From: Delphinapterus leucas
Taxonomy: Eukaryota > Chordata > Mammalia > Artiodactyla > Monodontidae
Direction of reading: 5' to 3'
Length of the DNA stretch: 64,000 nucleotides
Assembly (NCBI RefSeq): GCF_002288925.2
Contig: NW_022098031.1
Span: forward strand, 8,850,354-8,914,353
A model generated the notes under the pieces. That model saw nothing but the letters and a program-made list of their open reading frames with translations, was not told where the DNA came from and did not search any database. The position numbers and the translations under genes are program-made. This document shows, in pieces, positions 49,072-61,015 of this stretch. Position 1 is the stretch's first letter, and each line of letters begins with the position of its first letter.

Positions 49072-49365
49072 GGGACTTCCCTGATGGCGCAGTGGTTAAG
49101 AATCTGCCTGCCAATGCAGGGGACACGGGCTCAATCCCTTGTCCAAGAAGATCCCCACATGCCGCGGAGCAACTAAGCCCGTGCGCCACAACCACTGAAG
49201 CCCGCGTGCCTAGAGCGCGTGTTCTGCAACAAGAGAAGCCACCGCAATGAGAAGCCTGCACACCACAACGAAGAGTAGCCCCCGCTCGCCGCAACTAGAG
49301 AAAGCCCACACAGCAACGAAGACCCAACGCAGCCAAAAATAAATAAATAACTTTAAAAATATATA
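49072..49365 (+). mobile_element. CHR-1-like tRNA-derived SINE with 13-bp target duplication
   Basis: Head GGGACTTCCCTGATGGCGCA, B-box-like GGGCTCAATCCC, and a longer body than the CHR-2 copies (GAGTAGCCCCCGCTCGCCGC, AGCAACGAAGACCCAACGCA). TATATCAGGATGA flanks it at 49059-49071 and 49366-49378. Older-looking than the CHR-2 copies. Confidence 0.93.
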
Positions 49366-49378
49366 TATATCAGGATGA

Positions 49379-50389
49379 AGGATAGTGAACACATAGGCGG
49401 AGGATTTTGAATAAAGAATAAAGAAGAACCATGCTTAAGGACAGCAGTCCAAATACAATGCAAGAATAGCCTTGAAAAAGTCGAGAGAAAACTTGGATGG
49501 GTATCTGAGGTGGGGATGAAGGAAGCCCAAAGGACCTTTTGTATAAGGCTCACTTTAGACCGATCTATCACCCGCATCCTTTCTTTCCCCCTTCTCCTCA
49601 GTGTTTAGGGACCTTGATATCATTCAACTACATGTTCCCATCTGCACTTGAAGGTGGGTGTGAGCAAAGACAAAGAAATGCAAATTCAAATCTTACGACT
49701 TTCTCTTTGTAAAAAGCTAATTATCCCGAGGTTCCTGTGAAAAAGGACTTTAGAATCATTTTAACAGTTTTAAAATTGTTCTTAATTTCCCCTGCATTAG
49801 AAACTTAAGCAAGGACTTCTTGTTCTCCTTGCCTTAAATCCTTACGCTCCTGCTTGAGTTCAGTTTTATAGTGCATCAACACCTGCATTTCCCACTATGG
49901 AGGAGAATTTGCTTTTATTTTGGTTTAGAATTTTTGTTTCTTTTCACTTTTTTTCTGTGTGGAGGGTGAATTGTTTTTGTCCCCATAACAACTTTTGTTC
50001 TGTGAGTCAACTATTTTCTGGGACTAAATAAGCTTTAAAAAAAAACAAAGTTTTTAACTCAATAGCATAGAAGAAATACAGCATTTCCCATTATGATGAA
50101 AGAGTGAAATAGGTTATTTATATCCACAGTGTACCTTGCTTAAGTGAGAAGTGAGGTATTATAGATGTCTTAGATCTAGATCTAGATTTTATATATATAC
50201 TCAGACATCTTAGATATACTTTTACATATATAGATTTAAAGAGCGTAATAGCTCTTTGAAATGATAAAAGAGGGATTTGCCACACCCAGAGAGGGATATG
50301 CGTATCCTCAGAGAATGTTAGTAGCATTTATGCATGTCTATTCCTAAGAGTAGTTCTTATAATAGTTTAAGTTATGATGATACCTGAGG
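49379..50389. other. Intron sequence without recognised feature
   Basis: A TAGATC/AGATCTAGATC-rich patch is at about 50163-50200. Nothing else recognised. Confidence 0.45.
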
Positions 50390-50605
50390 CAGCAGGGTAT
50401 GGTGATTAAGAGCGTGTGCTTTGGAGACAGACACAGAATTCTACTCCATTTCCAGCTTGGCCGTGTCCCAGCTCTATGACCTAAGGCAAGCTACTTAATG
50501 TTCCTTCATTTACAAAATGAAATAACTTAATACCTCTGTCCTGGAGATAACAGATTTAAGGCACATGGGAGCATGACAAGCCCAAAACAAGTGCTCTCTT
50601 CCTAC
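50390..50605 (+). repeat. MIR SINE
   Basis: GGTGATTAAGAGCGTGTGCT, CCCAGCTCTATGACCTAAGGC, CCTTCATTTACAAAATGAAA in order. Confidence 0.85.
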
Positions 50606-51580
50606 TATTGTTGTTATTAGGTCATAAACTATTTAAATTATTATAAACATGTTTCACATCAGTATTATGCAATATTTAGTCATTGTCTGTTGTTCACTGC
50701 AAACACGGAAACATTTTTCCTGGATGACTAGTAGTACTCCATTTTATACGTGGCTGAACTTCTGATAAATTGCGAAAACTTTCTAAAAAAAAAAAAAAGA
50801 AAGAAAATTTTCTAGCAGGAGAGAACTCCATGTATCAAAAAGAAAAGACTAACAACAATTTTCTTTTATAAGTGCTTTGTATAAGTTGTCAAAGAGAATC
50901 TATCAAAGGCAGTGTCATTTTTGTGTAGTGTTTGTTTTTTATGTGTATGTGGCATTTCGGCCATTTAAGGTAAGAAATCCTCTCTCTCTGTTTCAGGTAA
51001 TGAGGTCATACTAATAGGAAAGTAACATGATATCATTGCATAACATGGTTTCTACCAAACAATAGATCTTAAAAGTGTGACTTATTTAAGGTGAAGAACA
51101 GGATCAGGGAAGCAACTTCAAAGACGGCATCACCTTCCTTAGTCCAGCCTTCACATTAATACAAGTTATAAAAAAAATATATATGGGGTGGTGATGTCTA
51201 ATAATTGTACTGTTATATCAGGTTTTACTTAATTCATTTAATTGATTTTAAAATGCTTCTTTAAACACAATTACTCAGGAACCATCTGAACAATATATCT
51301 CAAAAATTACAATACCGAATGGAAAATAAACCAGCATCGAATGAAATATAAAATTACAAAGCTAGAGGTGTCAACTAATTGAAAGAAGGCCATTTGAAGA
51401 TTTCGGGCTTTGGGCTGCTAATATTAAGTGTACCAGGAATACCTAATAAAGGTGATCTCCAAGATGTCTTTTAGGATCCTAAAGCTCTGAATTTCTTTAA
51501 TGTTTCTAGAAGGAAGTCAAATATTTCCCAAAGTTGTTTAAAATGTCTATTAACGTATACAAATGATCTGCTTTTACTAG
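50606..51580. other. Intron sequence before the second PTPRR exon
   Basis: Nothing recognised apart from the acceptor at its end. Confidence 0.5.
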
Positions 51581-51736
51581 GGAAAGAAGAACAGTGTTGA
51601 ACTATTTGTGTCTCCCATAAACCGAAAAGCAGGAATTTCTGATGCTCTGCCATCTGAGGAAGTGCTGCGTTCACTTAATATCAATGTTTTGCATCAAAGT
51701 TTATCCCAGTTTGGAATTACAGAAGTCTCCCCTGAG
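51581..51736 (+). CDS. PTPRR: PTPRR coding exon, ectodomain part 2 (52 codons)
   Basis: The acceptor is CTTTTACTAG and the donor is GTAGGC, with both borders in phase 0. The exon starts GKKNSVELFVSP and ends FGITEVSPE. It continues directly from the exon at 48475-48588: a probable strand (SVELFVSP), a loop with the basic INRK, then a helix starting at PSEEVLRSL and a closing strand at ITEVSP. The order is what one expects for the second half of a small alpha/beta ectodomain next to the membrane. There are no stops or frameshifts. The match to PTPRR is close enough that paralogues PTPN5 and PTPN7 are excluded, since they lack this ectodomain. Confidence 0.95.
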
Positions 51737-52399
51737 GTAGGCTGTTTCATGGAATATTTCATTTAAAAATTTGCACAGTTAGCATGACATGACCCAATTC
51801 TAGGAGGCTTTGAGATGAAAGCTGTTTATCGTGTGTTATTTGATAATATAAAAATCTCCCTAAGGGTCAAAATTCTCTGATTTCACATTGCATATGTTTC
51901 TTCCTTAAGGAAGTTCATTTTCATGTCAAATTTCCCTTTTTGACACTTTCTTCTCCAATCTTTATGGCCTTATAATTTATTTTGACTTATCCAACAAATT
52001 GTCCAGAAGAAAAGCCACTTAGGTATATTTGTCAATTGATTACTTTTACTGAATTTTACTGAATTTTGGGTGTCCCCAAAAACACCCTCAAATCTTTCCT
52101 CCTCAACAGGTTTACTCCTCATTGCCTTCATTGTCAAATGGTCCCTTTTTTCCACTACCTTGGGATGAATTTGAAATGTGATTTTTCTTTTGCTGAGGAA
52201 CCCAGTCTTAAGAACTATGAATATCTCCTTCATAGTGCTTTCTAAATTCGGCACTTTTCAGATTTCCCCCACCACTCCAATACTCTCATTCCTGAATAAA
52301 TCCAGTCTCTTTTTTACTTCACCAACTCCATCCCACTCCAAACTTGCTAGAATGAACATCATCCCAAACATATGTAATTAAATTCACAGAATCAAAGCA
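51737..52399. other. Intron sequence after the second PTPRR exon
   Basis: 52080-52380 reads like weak L2 sense text (CCAACTCCATCCCACTCCAA) but is not clear. Otherwise nothing recognised. Confidence 0.4.
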
Positions 52400-52750
52400 T
52401 TAGACCTTGAGGGAACACATGCGAACATTTTAAAGATACAGAAAGTAAGGCCCGTAGAAATTAAGTGATTTCATCAAGGTGACAAAGCAAATGAGGTATA
52501 AAGCAATATTTAAAATCTAGATACCTTATTCCTAGTCTATTACCCTTTGCAGTAAAGCACACTGCCTCTCATTACACCAAATGCCACAGGTATGGTATAA
52601 AAAGCTTTGGTACAAGATTGAGCTTGGATCCCAAAGCCAGCACTTAAAATGTGTGTGACCTTGGGTGATTTAATCTCTGTGAGATTAAGTCTGTCTTTAC
52701 ATAGTATCAACCTCTCTGAGCCTCAGTTTCTTCATATCCTAAATGAGTAT
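52400..52750. repeat. Two MIR-type SINE fragments in opposite orientation
   Basis: 52400-52580 antisense (AAAGATACAGAAAGTAAGGC, AAGTGATTTCATCAAGGTGAC). 52590-52750 sense (AGCCAGCACTTAAAATGTGTGTGACCTTGGG, AGCCTCAGTTTCTTCATATC). Confidence 0.65.
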
Positions 52751-52865
52751 AGAAAAAGAAAGGAAGGAAGGAAGGAGAAAAGTAAGGGAGGGAGGAAGAA
52801 AGGAAGGAAGGAAGGAAAAAAAGAAGGAAGGGAGAAAGGAAAAGAAAAGGAAAGGAAAGGAAAAA
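52751..52865 (+). repeat. Polypurine tract, (GGAA)n/(GAAA)n-rich
   Basis: About 115 bases with a single pyrimidine (T near 52783); the last 80 or so are pure purine on the + strand. Confidence 0.95.
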
Positions 52866-52934
52866 TGGGTAGAGTCCTTATCTTATAAACTTGAAATATG
52901 AATAAAATTTTTAAATTTAAAAAAAATACATGGA

Positions 52935-53150
52935 GGGCTTCCCTGGTGGCGCAGTGGTTGGGAGTCCGCCTGCCGACGCAGGGGACATTGGTTCGTGCCC
53001 CAGTCCGGGAAGATCCCCCATGCCGCGGGCGGCTGGGCTCGTGAGCCATGGCCGCTGAGACTGCGCGTCCGGAGCCTGTGCTCCGCAACGGGAGAGGCCA
53101 CAACAGTGAGAGGCCCGCGTACCGCAAAAAAAAAGAAAAAGAAAAAAAAA
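52935..53150 (+). mobile_element. CHR-2-like tRNA-derived SINE
   Basis: Standard head and body with an A-rich tail interrupted by G. ACATGGA, preceded by an A-run on both sides, flanks it (52928-52934 and 53151-53157). Confidence 0.95.
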
Positions 53151-53227
53151 ACATGGAAATCTTCACAAAGAGTAGGCACTGAACAAATGTAATTTGACTG
53201 CAGAATGAAAATGTATTTCATCATTGA

Positions 53228-53870
53228 ACCACGACTGTAATAACAACCTCCAACTGGCCTTCCTGCATTTAGTGTTGCTTCCCTCCTTGCTGTCTCTGCT
53301 GCCAACCCCAGCTCACACATGCACGTGCACATGCACACATCCACACATGCACACAGTGTTTTCTTTCTTGCCACCAGAGTAATCTTTCTAAAAGCAAATC
53401 TGGCCATGCCCTCCTAATGTCATGACTCTTCTTTGGCTTCCTAAATTCTGTAGAATCAAGTCTGGATTTCTTAATATGGTATATGGTTCTTTGTGTGCTG
53501 AGTTTATCATTGTTGAACAACACTCTCTTAGTTTATGCTTCAGCCATTCCAAACTATTAATAGGCACCAGGACACCCCACACCATTTCTTCCCTCCATGC
53601 CTGTGTGTATGTTGGTCCGTCTGTGCACCTTTCATGTTTCAAGATCAGTCTACTGTATAGTGAAGCCTTCCCTTGTACCTCCACAGATGTGGGCGCTGGC
53701 TTTGTGTTCTCATTGAGCTTAGTACAAAAACCCCTTACCCCACGTTGGCCTTCATGTCCATCTCTGCACCGTCGTTCCTTGAGAGCATTTCATTTCATTT
53801 TATCTGTGTCTTCAGTGCCTTCATTCAGGGCCTGGCATACAGTAGGCATACAAATAGCCAAGCGCTCGGC
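53228..53870 (+). mobile_element. L2 LINE 3' end, sense
   Basis: GAGTAATCTTTCTAAAAGCAAATCTGGCCATG, CCTTTCATGTTTCAAGATCA, GTGAAGCCTTCCCTTGTACC and the terminal GGGCCTGGCATACAGTAGGC follow L2 order. Confidence 0.85.
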
Positions 53871-56292
53871 TAGGTGGTGTCCAAAGTCAGAAAAATAAAT
53901 GAATAAGCAAACACACACACAAACAAATAAAATCAGATTTTTGCTTTCAATGAGTTCTAATAAGGCAACAAGAGACAAGCAGATAAGGAAAATACAGGGC
54001 TATGATAACATAACCGTACTGTGCCATGGGAGTTTTGAGAAAGAGGAGGTCCCTTCATGATTCAGAGAGACCAGGAGAAAGGTCAACACGAGCTTAAACA
54101 CCCAGACCCCTCCCCAGCCCTCCCTGCGTGTGACTCTGAAGGGGCTCCCCTTTGTACATCAAACCAAACTCCATGCCCATAGTTCAAGCCCCTCACAGAC
54201 TGACTTCCACACATCTTGCTCTGGACAATTCTTCTTTAAAATTTTAAAAGACCATTAGATTAATTTATTCTGCTTCCCATAAGCTTTCAGTGAATAAAAT
54301 AAGCATTTCGCCCTGTTGCTTTATTCTGAGTTTAAATGCCATTCTGAAGGCTTTAGGAGTATGGCAGCTTAGTGAGTCAGCCAGCTTTGCAGACCAAGAG
54401 AAGCTCACCATACCAAAAAATTAATTAAACTCAAGTATTTGGGGGTCCTCCAACACACCTCAGACTGGTGAAGGCAAGGAGCTTAGCCTGAATGCCTGTC
54501 ACAGAACGATTAGCTCTCAATAGACCATAGGTCTGTATTGCATTTGAATAATGAAAGTGTATTTGATGATCAAAATATGATATTTTCTTATAAAATTCTG
54601 GGAATCTAAAAATCTAGGAAATCTAGAATCTACAAACTATTATATTACAGGAGACTGGGAAGTATTTTAATTGGATATAAGGAGCATTTCATCAGGGACT
54701 GGTGTATTGTTTGAGCGTTTTGTTCTGGCACTTCTAGAATGGGCCCAGCGGTACCCTCTGATCGGAAGCTCTAACTGCAGACAGAAGAGAGCCGTCTGCA
54801 GTGTGCACAGGCCCTCAGAGGGAGCTTCAGACACATACAGTCCAAGAGGCGCTGCAAAAGCATTTGTTGATAGTTGTTTAAGCTGATAGGTATTCTGTGA
54901 GTTTTCCCACTTCTTTATTCATCATTTGTGGTAAATGTGTAGTAACAGCTTATGCCTCAACCCATTCTTTCACATTTCTATCTCCACATTATAGCTCTGT
55001 TATGGTAACATGTTTATTACCAGAACAAAAAAAGGAATATTGGTATTTTGGGTTTTCATCCTTTACATGGATTACAGAACATGGTGAATGCTGTCTCAAA
55101 GCATCTCTTCCTACACTTTTATTAATTACTTTCAGGGAAGCGTGTGTTTTTTGTTGTTGCCATTTCTTTATTTGCTTGATTTTATTTAAATCAGAAACGA
55201 CTCTTGGGAAACAAAGACAATTACCAAATAGAGATTTCCTTTCGCTTATTCATCTATTTTTATTTCAAATTTAAGTTTCTTGAGAGACAAAGACATTATT
55301 TCTTTTATATATTTATATATGGTACCTAGAACATTGGAGGACCTCAAATATTATTTTATAATAAGATGCTCCTAAAAATTAAAAACCAGACTTCCTCTTG
55401 CCTAATAAGTTAAATCTCAGGGAAATAAAATTAAATGCATTGTTTTAGTTTCTATCTTTAGATGTTTTTACAAAATTAAATGTCTGTTGAAGCAGTAATT
55501 TTGCAATGATAGTGAAAAAAAATGATTTAGGATTTTGTTATTGTTCAGTTGCAAATTACCACAGTTTCACAGGTCTTATGTTTCAAAGGAGGAAGTTACC
55601 TTCTTTAAATAACAGGACAATATACTGACTGATACTTTCATGGCATGTTTACAAAGAGAAAAAAAATCATACCAAATAAATATAATCATAATCCACGAGT
55701 TTAGTGATTGTTCCTTTAAACATTGGCCAGCAGTCTAAAGAATTATATAGTCCTAGCCATACAGTGCCGAGGAGGAATGCAATCAATGTTAACATGGGTC
55801 AGATCTCTCAGACCGAATTGTTTACCTTGTGCATGATACAGTGGAAGTTTGGCATTTATCTAACAAAACCATATTGTTGTAGGATACAACTCACTTATCT
55901 GCCTAAATCAATTAATTAACCAGCTAATTTATAACATTTCCACTTTATTCTTATTCTGTGTGCTCCATCTCTCTAAAGAGATGTAGCTCTGAAAGTCTCT
56001 GTATCATCTCTCCAGCATTTGGGGTCAGAATTGGTTTTAATAAAAAGAAAAGAAAAGAAAACTCTAGTATATCAAATTATTAAACAGGATATAGAGAAGC
56101 CATTGCTATCGGTACCGGAAACTGCCCAAATTTTATACAATCAAACAAAACAAAACCCAGCAGCTTCTTTCACTGCCACAAAGCTAAAGGGAAAGTGATA
56201 TTGTTGTGACATAAGACGTTAAGATGATGCAGCGCATTGGTTTGACCCAGCCATGGAGCCTCTGAATTATTGAACCTTCAGTCCCCTGTCAA
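53871..56292. other. Intron sequence, mostly without recognised feature
   Basis: A short L2 tail may lie at 55265-55350 (GGTACCTAGAACATTGGAGGACCTCAAATA). A 125-codon frame at 54897-55274 has no recognised motif. Nothing else stands out. Confidence 0.45.
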
Positions 56293-56306
56293 AATGTAAA
56301 AGGAAT

Positions 56307-56519
56307 GGGCTTCCCTGGTGGCGTAGTGGATGAGAGTCCGCCTGCCGATGCAGGCCACACGGGTTCGTGCCCCGGTCCGGGAAGATCCCACATGCCGCGG
56401 AGCGGCTGGGCCCATGAGCCATGGCCTCTGAGCCTGTGCGTCCGGATCCTGTGCTCCACAACAGGAAAGGCCACAACAGTGAGAGGCCTGCGTACCACAA
56501 AAAAAAAAAAAAGAAAAAC
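56307..56519 (+). mobile_element. CHR-2-like tRNA-derived SINE with 14-bp target duplication
   Basis: Head GGGCTTCCCTGGTGGCGTAG and body to CTGCGTACCAC plus A-tail. The flanks AATGTAAAAGGAAT (56293-56306) and AATGTGAAAGGCAT (56520-56533) differ at two positions. Confidence 0.95.
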
Positions 56520-56533
56520 AATGTGAAAGGCAT

Positions 56534-58959
56534 CACATTAACCTTATACAAAGGTTAGATTGGAGATTCTTCTGAATTACAATCTTATGACTTGTGGGAT
56601 CTTAACTACAAACTTTTCCATTTATTACCCTGCCCTTATCAAGGTTTTTAGATCTCTGTACAAATATAGTAGTGCTCAGCAGGGCTAGCATGACTCAGAA
56701 GGAAATCTATTTACCAAGAAAGTGCAGTGGCTAAGTTCTAGGAGTTCAAAACATGTGTCTTTCTAAGTGCTGGCGGGGGATGGAGGGGTGGGAGGTTAAT
56801 TCCTCCATCATTACTGCTTTGGTTAAAAGAGAAAACAAAATAGATTTGTCTTAAGCAGAAAGGAACCTGTTGGTATTCCAGGAGGTGTGGAACTATAGTA
56901 GGAAAAACAAGAAAGGAACCAAATCAGGTTAGGAACACAAAATCTCTTTCCACCCACCTAACCACTCCTTTTTTAATCCAAATTTTACATGAACTAAAGC
57001 TCAGATCCTCACACTTAAATTTGACAAGTTTATGCTACCTACTTGAAGGCTTAAGTGGTTTGCTTTTATAGCAAGCAATAGATGCTATTTATTTTCCTGC
57101 AAAAAACTCATTTCCATATTTATACTTGATTTCTACAAGAGTCTTCTCTTAGTTTCCAGCTATGTGTACAGAGACATAGGAATAAAATATGATCTGGCTA
57201 AGGTCAATGAGTAAAAGACATGTTGTCACTTGACCCCAAGATTTCTTTTTCAGGACATATTGGTTTCTACTCATTTCATCAAGCAAGTATTTTCAGATTC
57301 TCCATCAACTTACCATTTATGTATTTTAAAAACATGCATAAATCATTTCTTGCATCTATAAATGTGTCTATGTCTTAAAGAAGGCAAGATATTACAGTGA
57401 GCATATCTATATTTTACAAGCAAAGGAAATGGAAACTCAACTACTTCAAGCAAGAGAAGTCTTCCTCACATAGTTATTGTAACCACAATTGAACTCAGAG
57501 ATCCTTTCCATTCTGTTTTGTTCAACTCCCCACCAAGACTCGCTTGAGTTTCAGGATAAAAGTTTTCATAAAATATTTTTCAAGGCAAATATTTCTTTTT
57601 GTCTAGTTTACAAATGTGGAATGCATTTTATTTTTTTTAAGTCTTGAAAAATAATTAACAATGATTTCCAGGTTCAGACACCTACAAGTACAGGTTTTGC
57701 TGAAGGCTTTTTTTTTTTCTTTTTGAGACAACTACTATTTTTTTCTCATGATTCTGTAGGTTGACTAGGATCAGCTGGGTGGTTCTTCTTTTCCACATAG
57801 TATAGGCTGAAGTCATCCCAGGGGTTACATTAAGCTGGGAATTCATCTGACGCTGGAATGCACAAGACGACCTCTCATTCTCCAGGGCCACTCTCCATGT
57901 GGCCTTTCATCATTCACTATCATGCTTCTCAAGGCTTTCTTAATCATTAGAGACATCTCAACCAAAAGGGGAAAAAGCAGACTCCAACAAAATGTAATTT
58001 TAGATGAGTGGGAGCATTTGACTTGATTTAGCCTTTATATTTTTTTCCTAATTGTGGACCATTTGGTTTCAAGCTCAATTTTCTTTAACCATAAATCTAT
58101 AAATTTCACTGAATTATTAAATTTCATTGCCTTATTATAAGATGTGATTTTAGTAGATGTGCTTTTTTAAAAAGAATGGGTAAAATAAAACCAAACCACT
58201 CATTCACATGTTATTCATGCTTTTTCTCTACCCTTCCACCCTTCAAATAGTAAGCTAAGTAAATAAACAAAGAGAGAAATAAATTAAAGTAAAACTATTT
58301 TTCCTTTTAGTACCAAATAATTCTGGACATTCTGGTGTTCCCTGTTGCTTTAAATAAAATATAAAACCCTAACAATTTATGTGGTTAAAGTGGTACATTA
58401 ATCAGATTTTGACAAAATAGACTGCATTTAAAAAAAAAAGATTTCATAAAAGAAAACAAAAAAAAGGCAGTGATGCCGACATTGTTGCTCTGTTTATTGA
58501 TGCATCATGAGATTTTGTTTGCACCTGTTTCACTTCTGTTTAAAAGCAGAGAGCAGTATTACAGCACGTAAAGCAGGGTGTTGATGTTATGGGAGGAGCC
58601 TGAAAGCAGAGTAAGGAGAGCTTCATAAACAATTTCCTCAGCACAGAAAAGAGCAGAACTCTCTCACCTGTGAACCAGGTAGTTTCCAAGAGAGACCCTG
58701 AGGGACACTCACAAAGCCTATGGCCCTATATGCCATGTCGGGCATGCTTGCTCCTGTACAGGAGATAAAATAGCATCTTAACGTATAAGAACGGCAATCC
58801 AATGTCTTAGATCAGATTGAGAAGCAGCTCTGGCAGCGGGGGATGTAGGTGTGTTCTACACTGAATGGAATCAAGCTAAAAATATGTTTAGTGTCTGATA
58901 AGAACGCCAGTCTCCTCAAGCTCTCATTTAACATCGGACTTTCTGTTTTGCTTTCAAAG
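56534..58959. other. Intron before the transmembrane exon
   Basis: 57735-57950 (CATGATTCTGTAGGTTGACT, GATCAGCTGGGTGGTTCTTC, TCCATGTGGCCTTTCATCAT) matches a recurrent old mammalian repeat whose name I cannot assign. 58480-58850 is unrecognised. No promoter could be demonstrated. Confidence 0.45.
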
Positions 58960-59070
58960 AAAAATGTTTTACAAGGGCAGCATGAAGCGGACAAAATCTG
59001 GAGCAAAGAAGGATTTTATGCTGTTGTCATTTTTCTCAGCATATTTGTTATTATAGTAACGTGTTTGATG
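58960..59070 (+). CDS. PTPRR: PTPRR coding exon, transmembrane segment (37 codons)
   Basis: The acceptor is GCTTTCAAAG and the donor is a near-consensus GTAAGT. The exon is in phase 0 at both ends. It encodes a juxtamembrane stretch (KNVLQGQHEADKIWSKEG) followed by a hydrophobic run, FYAVVIFLSIFVIIVTCLM, which is the membrane span. The next exon should supply the cytoplasmic basic stop-transfer residues; it was not found in the remaining 4.9 kb. Because the exon is symmetric, skipping it would keep the frame and remove the membrane anchor; that is an inference, not something shown here. The open frame runs about 36 codons into the upstream intron, but without an ATG. Confidence 0.95.
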
Positions 59071-61015
59071 GTAAGTTTGCTTCTTTATATATTTTATCCT
59101 TTACTGAGCCCACTGCTTAATATTATTCGATATATTGCCATTCAAAAGAATGTTGAAAAGACTGAGAACAGAAGCAAGACTATGACCCTGATAGGTTGGG
59201 AATATTTCACATCTGACAGCAGAGTGATAGCTAAAGGAAAACCTAGGGAATTATGGATTCTGACCTGAAGAATAAGGCTGTAATTGCACTGAGGCTTTTC
59301 GTAACTTGATCAACCCTGAGAACGAAGTTTTAGAAAGTGATTTACCGAGGTCAGTGGAATCCTCAAAGCCATTTAAGTCTCATGGGTACACTTTGGACTT
59401 GCTTTATTTCTTCTTTTATATTATCTTTGTGCAACTTGGGAAAAATTTTATAAAGAAATATGTCTTGGGGCAAGCTTACTTCTTAATGAGTAAAAATAAG
59501 GTTTTCTTATTTTTAAAGGGCCTTGAAAGTAATATATGAAATTCCAGGCATGAAAAGGAGATGATTATAGGCTAAAGGGCTAAACAATCCATAATCAACT
59601 AATTTTTTAGGTGAATGAATAACGTAAAAGTATGAAAGAATACACTGCAAATAGCTCTGTAAATTACAAATTATAGATATGAAGACTTTAAAAGTGTATT
59701 CCATATTAAAAACATAGAACCCCAAATAAACCTAAACACACTAGACTAGGCAGTGCTCTTTGGTACTGAATGAGTTAACAGTTACCTTTCTAATAGAATG
59801 ATAAGATTTTCCTATTCTTTTGAAAATTCTGTGATATAACTTAAAATATTTGAAGTTTGCAGATGGGTTTTAATATCTTTTCTTCCTGTGTGCTATGTTC
59901 TTTTTAATTTTGCACATTTTTAAAAACATTCCTTCCTTAGTTTTTAACAGCCACCCCCAAAGACATCATGCTAATTATTCTTCCCACAAGCAATAGTGTT
60001 GCGAAGTGTCTTAATGGATTTTGTTTATTTCTGCTCCTCCTCCTGGAAGAGGTTTATGTTAGAAAGGTTAGGGCTCCCTTTTGAAAACAAGAGGCTGAGT
60101 GGGTCTCAACTTGAAGGATATAAAACAATTAAGGCCTTGAATAGGGTGAAGATGGGCATATTTCCTAGAATCTAAAATACAGAAAGTAGCAAGCTCCCAT
60201 GCACTCTAAAGTTTCTATTATCATGAATTTAGAGGCATCTCCTATGGGCCAGGCACTAAGAGAGGAGATTTCTAAAAATTGTGACAATATCAACAAAAGA
60301 ATAATTTAAGATTTTTATATCTTAAATAGTGGAGATTAAGGGTAAATAATTTTAATGAAAGTTGGAGGTTTTATGGAAATTTTGGCAGAGACCTCTGGGC
60401 ATTTTTTAGGTAGAGAGGGTGTGGTTCCTTGTTATGATTCATTGTGTTTTAAAATATGTGGTTCTTCTTTTTTAAATAAAGGAAATCTCAAGTGTTGCCC
60501 TCCCTCTCATAAGTCACAATTAAGGTATTTTTCTGCTTGGAACGTTGGAAGGAAGGGGAGGATAGAAAGGGATACAGAGTGATAAAAATAGAGATTATTC
60601 AGGGAGTAAATACTTACAATTCAGAAGAGCAAAGGCAAGGAGGAAAGTGGGAAAGCAGATTCTGGAGCAGCTGGTGAGTCCTAGAGGGCTGAGAGAGACA
60701 GAGCAGAGGTTGCCATTCACTTGTTAGATATGCTCCAGATTCTGCATCTCCAGCTCAGGGAGCGCCCCTGTATCCACCATGACTGGATGAACTCCTGCCT
60801 GACATACTGATCGCAAGTAGTAACAGGACTTGTAGTAGCCACACCCTCAACTACCTGGGGCCAGGGAACAACTAACTCTTCCTTTCCCAGTGTCTGCAAA
60901 ACATCCATGTAAAATTCAAAAATCTAAATAAGGCTACTCCAAAGTTACTAGAACAAACTGAGAAAGGAATGTTTCAGAAGTGTGTAGGTGATTGCTCCCT
61001 ACTGGGCTGGTAGGT
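59071..61015. other. Intron after the transmembrane exon
   Basis: No further PTPRR exon recognised; ordinary AT-rich intron. Confidence 0.5.

Larger units (their letters stand above)
48475..59070 (+). other. PTPRR: PTPRR gene, internal part (three coding exons and the introns between them)
   Basis: Three exons with matching phase and strand give a continuous 127-residue stretch that I recognise as the membrane-proximal ectodomain and transmembrane segment of receptor-type tyrosine phosphatase R. PTPRR is a single-pass phosphatase that binds and dephosphorylates ERK-type MAP kinases through a cytoplasmic kinase-interaction motif; it is mostly neuronal. The catalytic domain is not in this window. 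The two complete introns are about 3.0 kb and 7.2 kb. The gene is known to make shorter forms from internal promoters, but I could not identify such a promoter here. Recognition is from memory of the family; the exon structure is read from the sequence. Confidence 0.93.

Noticed and set aside
53422..53898. 158-codon frame as a gene
   Set aside because: It coincides with the sense strand of an L2 3' end and shows no coding signature.
54897..55274. 125-codon hydrophobic frame
   Set aside because: Composition reflects T-rich intron sequence; no motif or splice context.
58849..59268. 139-codon frame as an alternative first exon of PTPRR running into the transmembrane exon
   Set aside because: It begins with GTG directly after an in-frame TAG, has no ATG before the splice acceptor, and reads through the donor into intron. 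The upstream 36 codons are chance intron openness.
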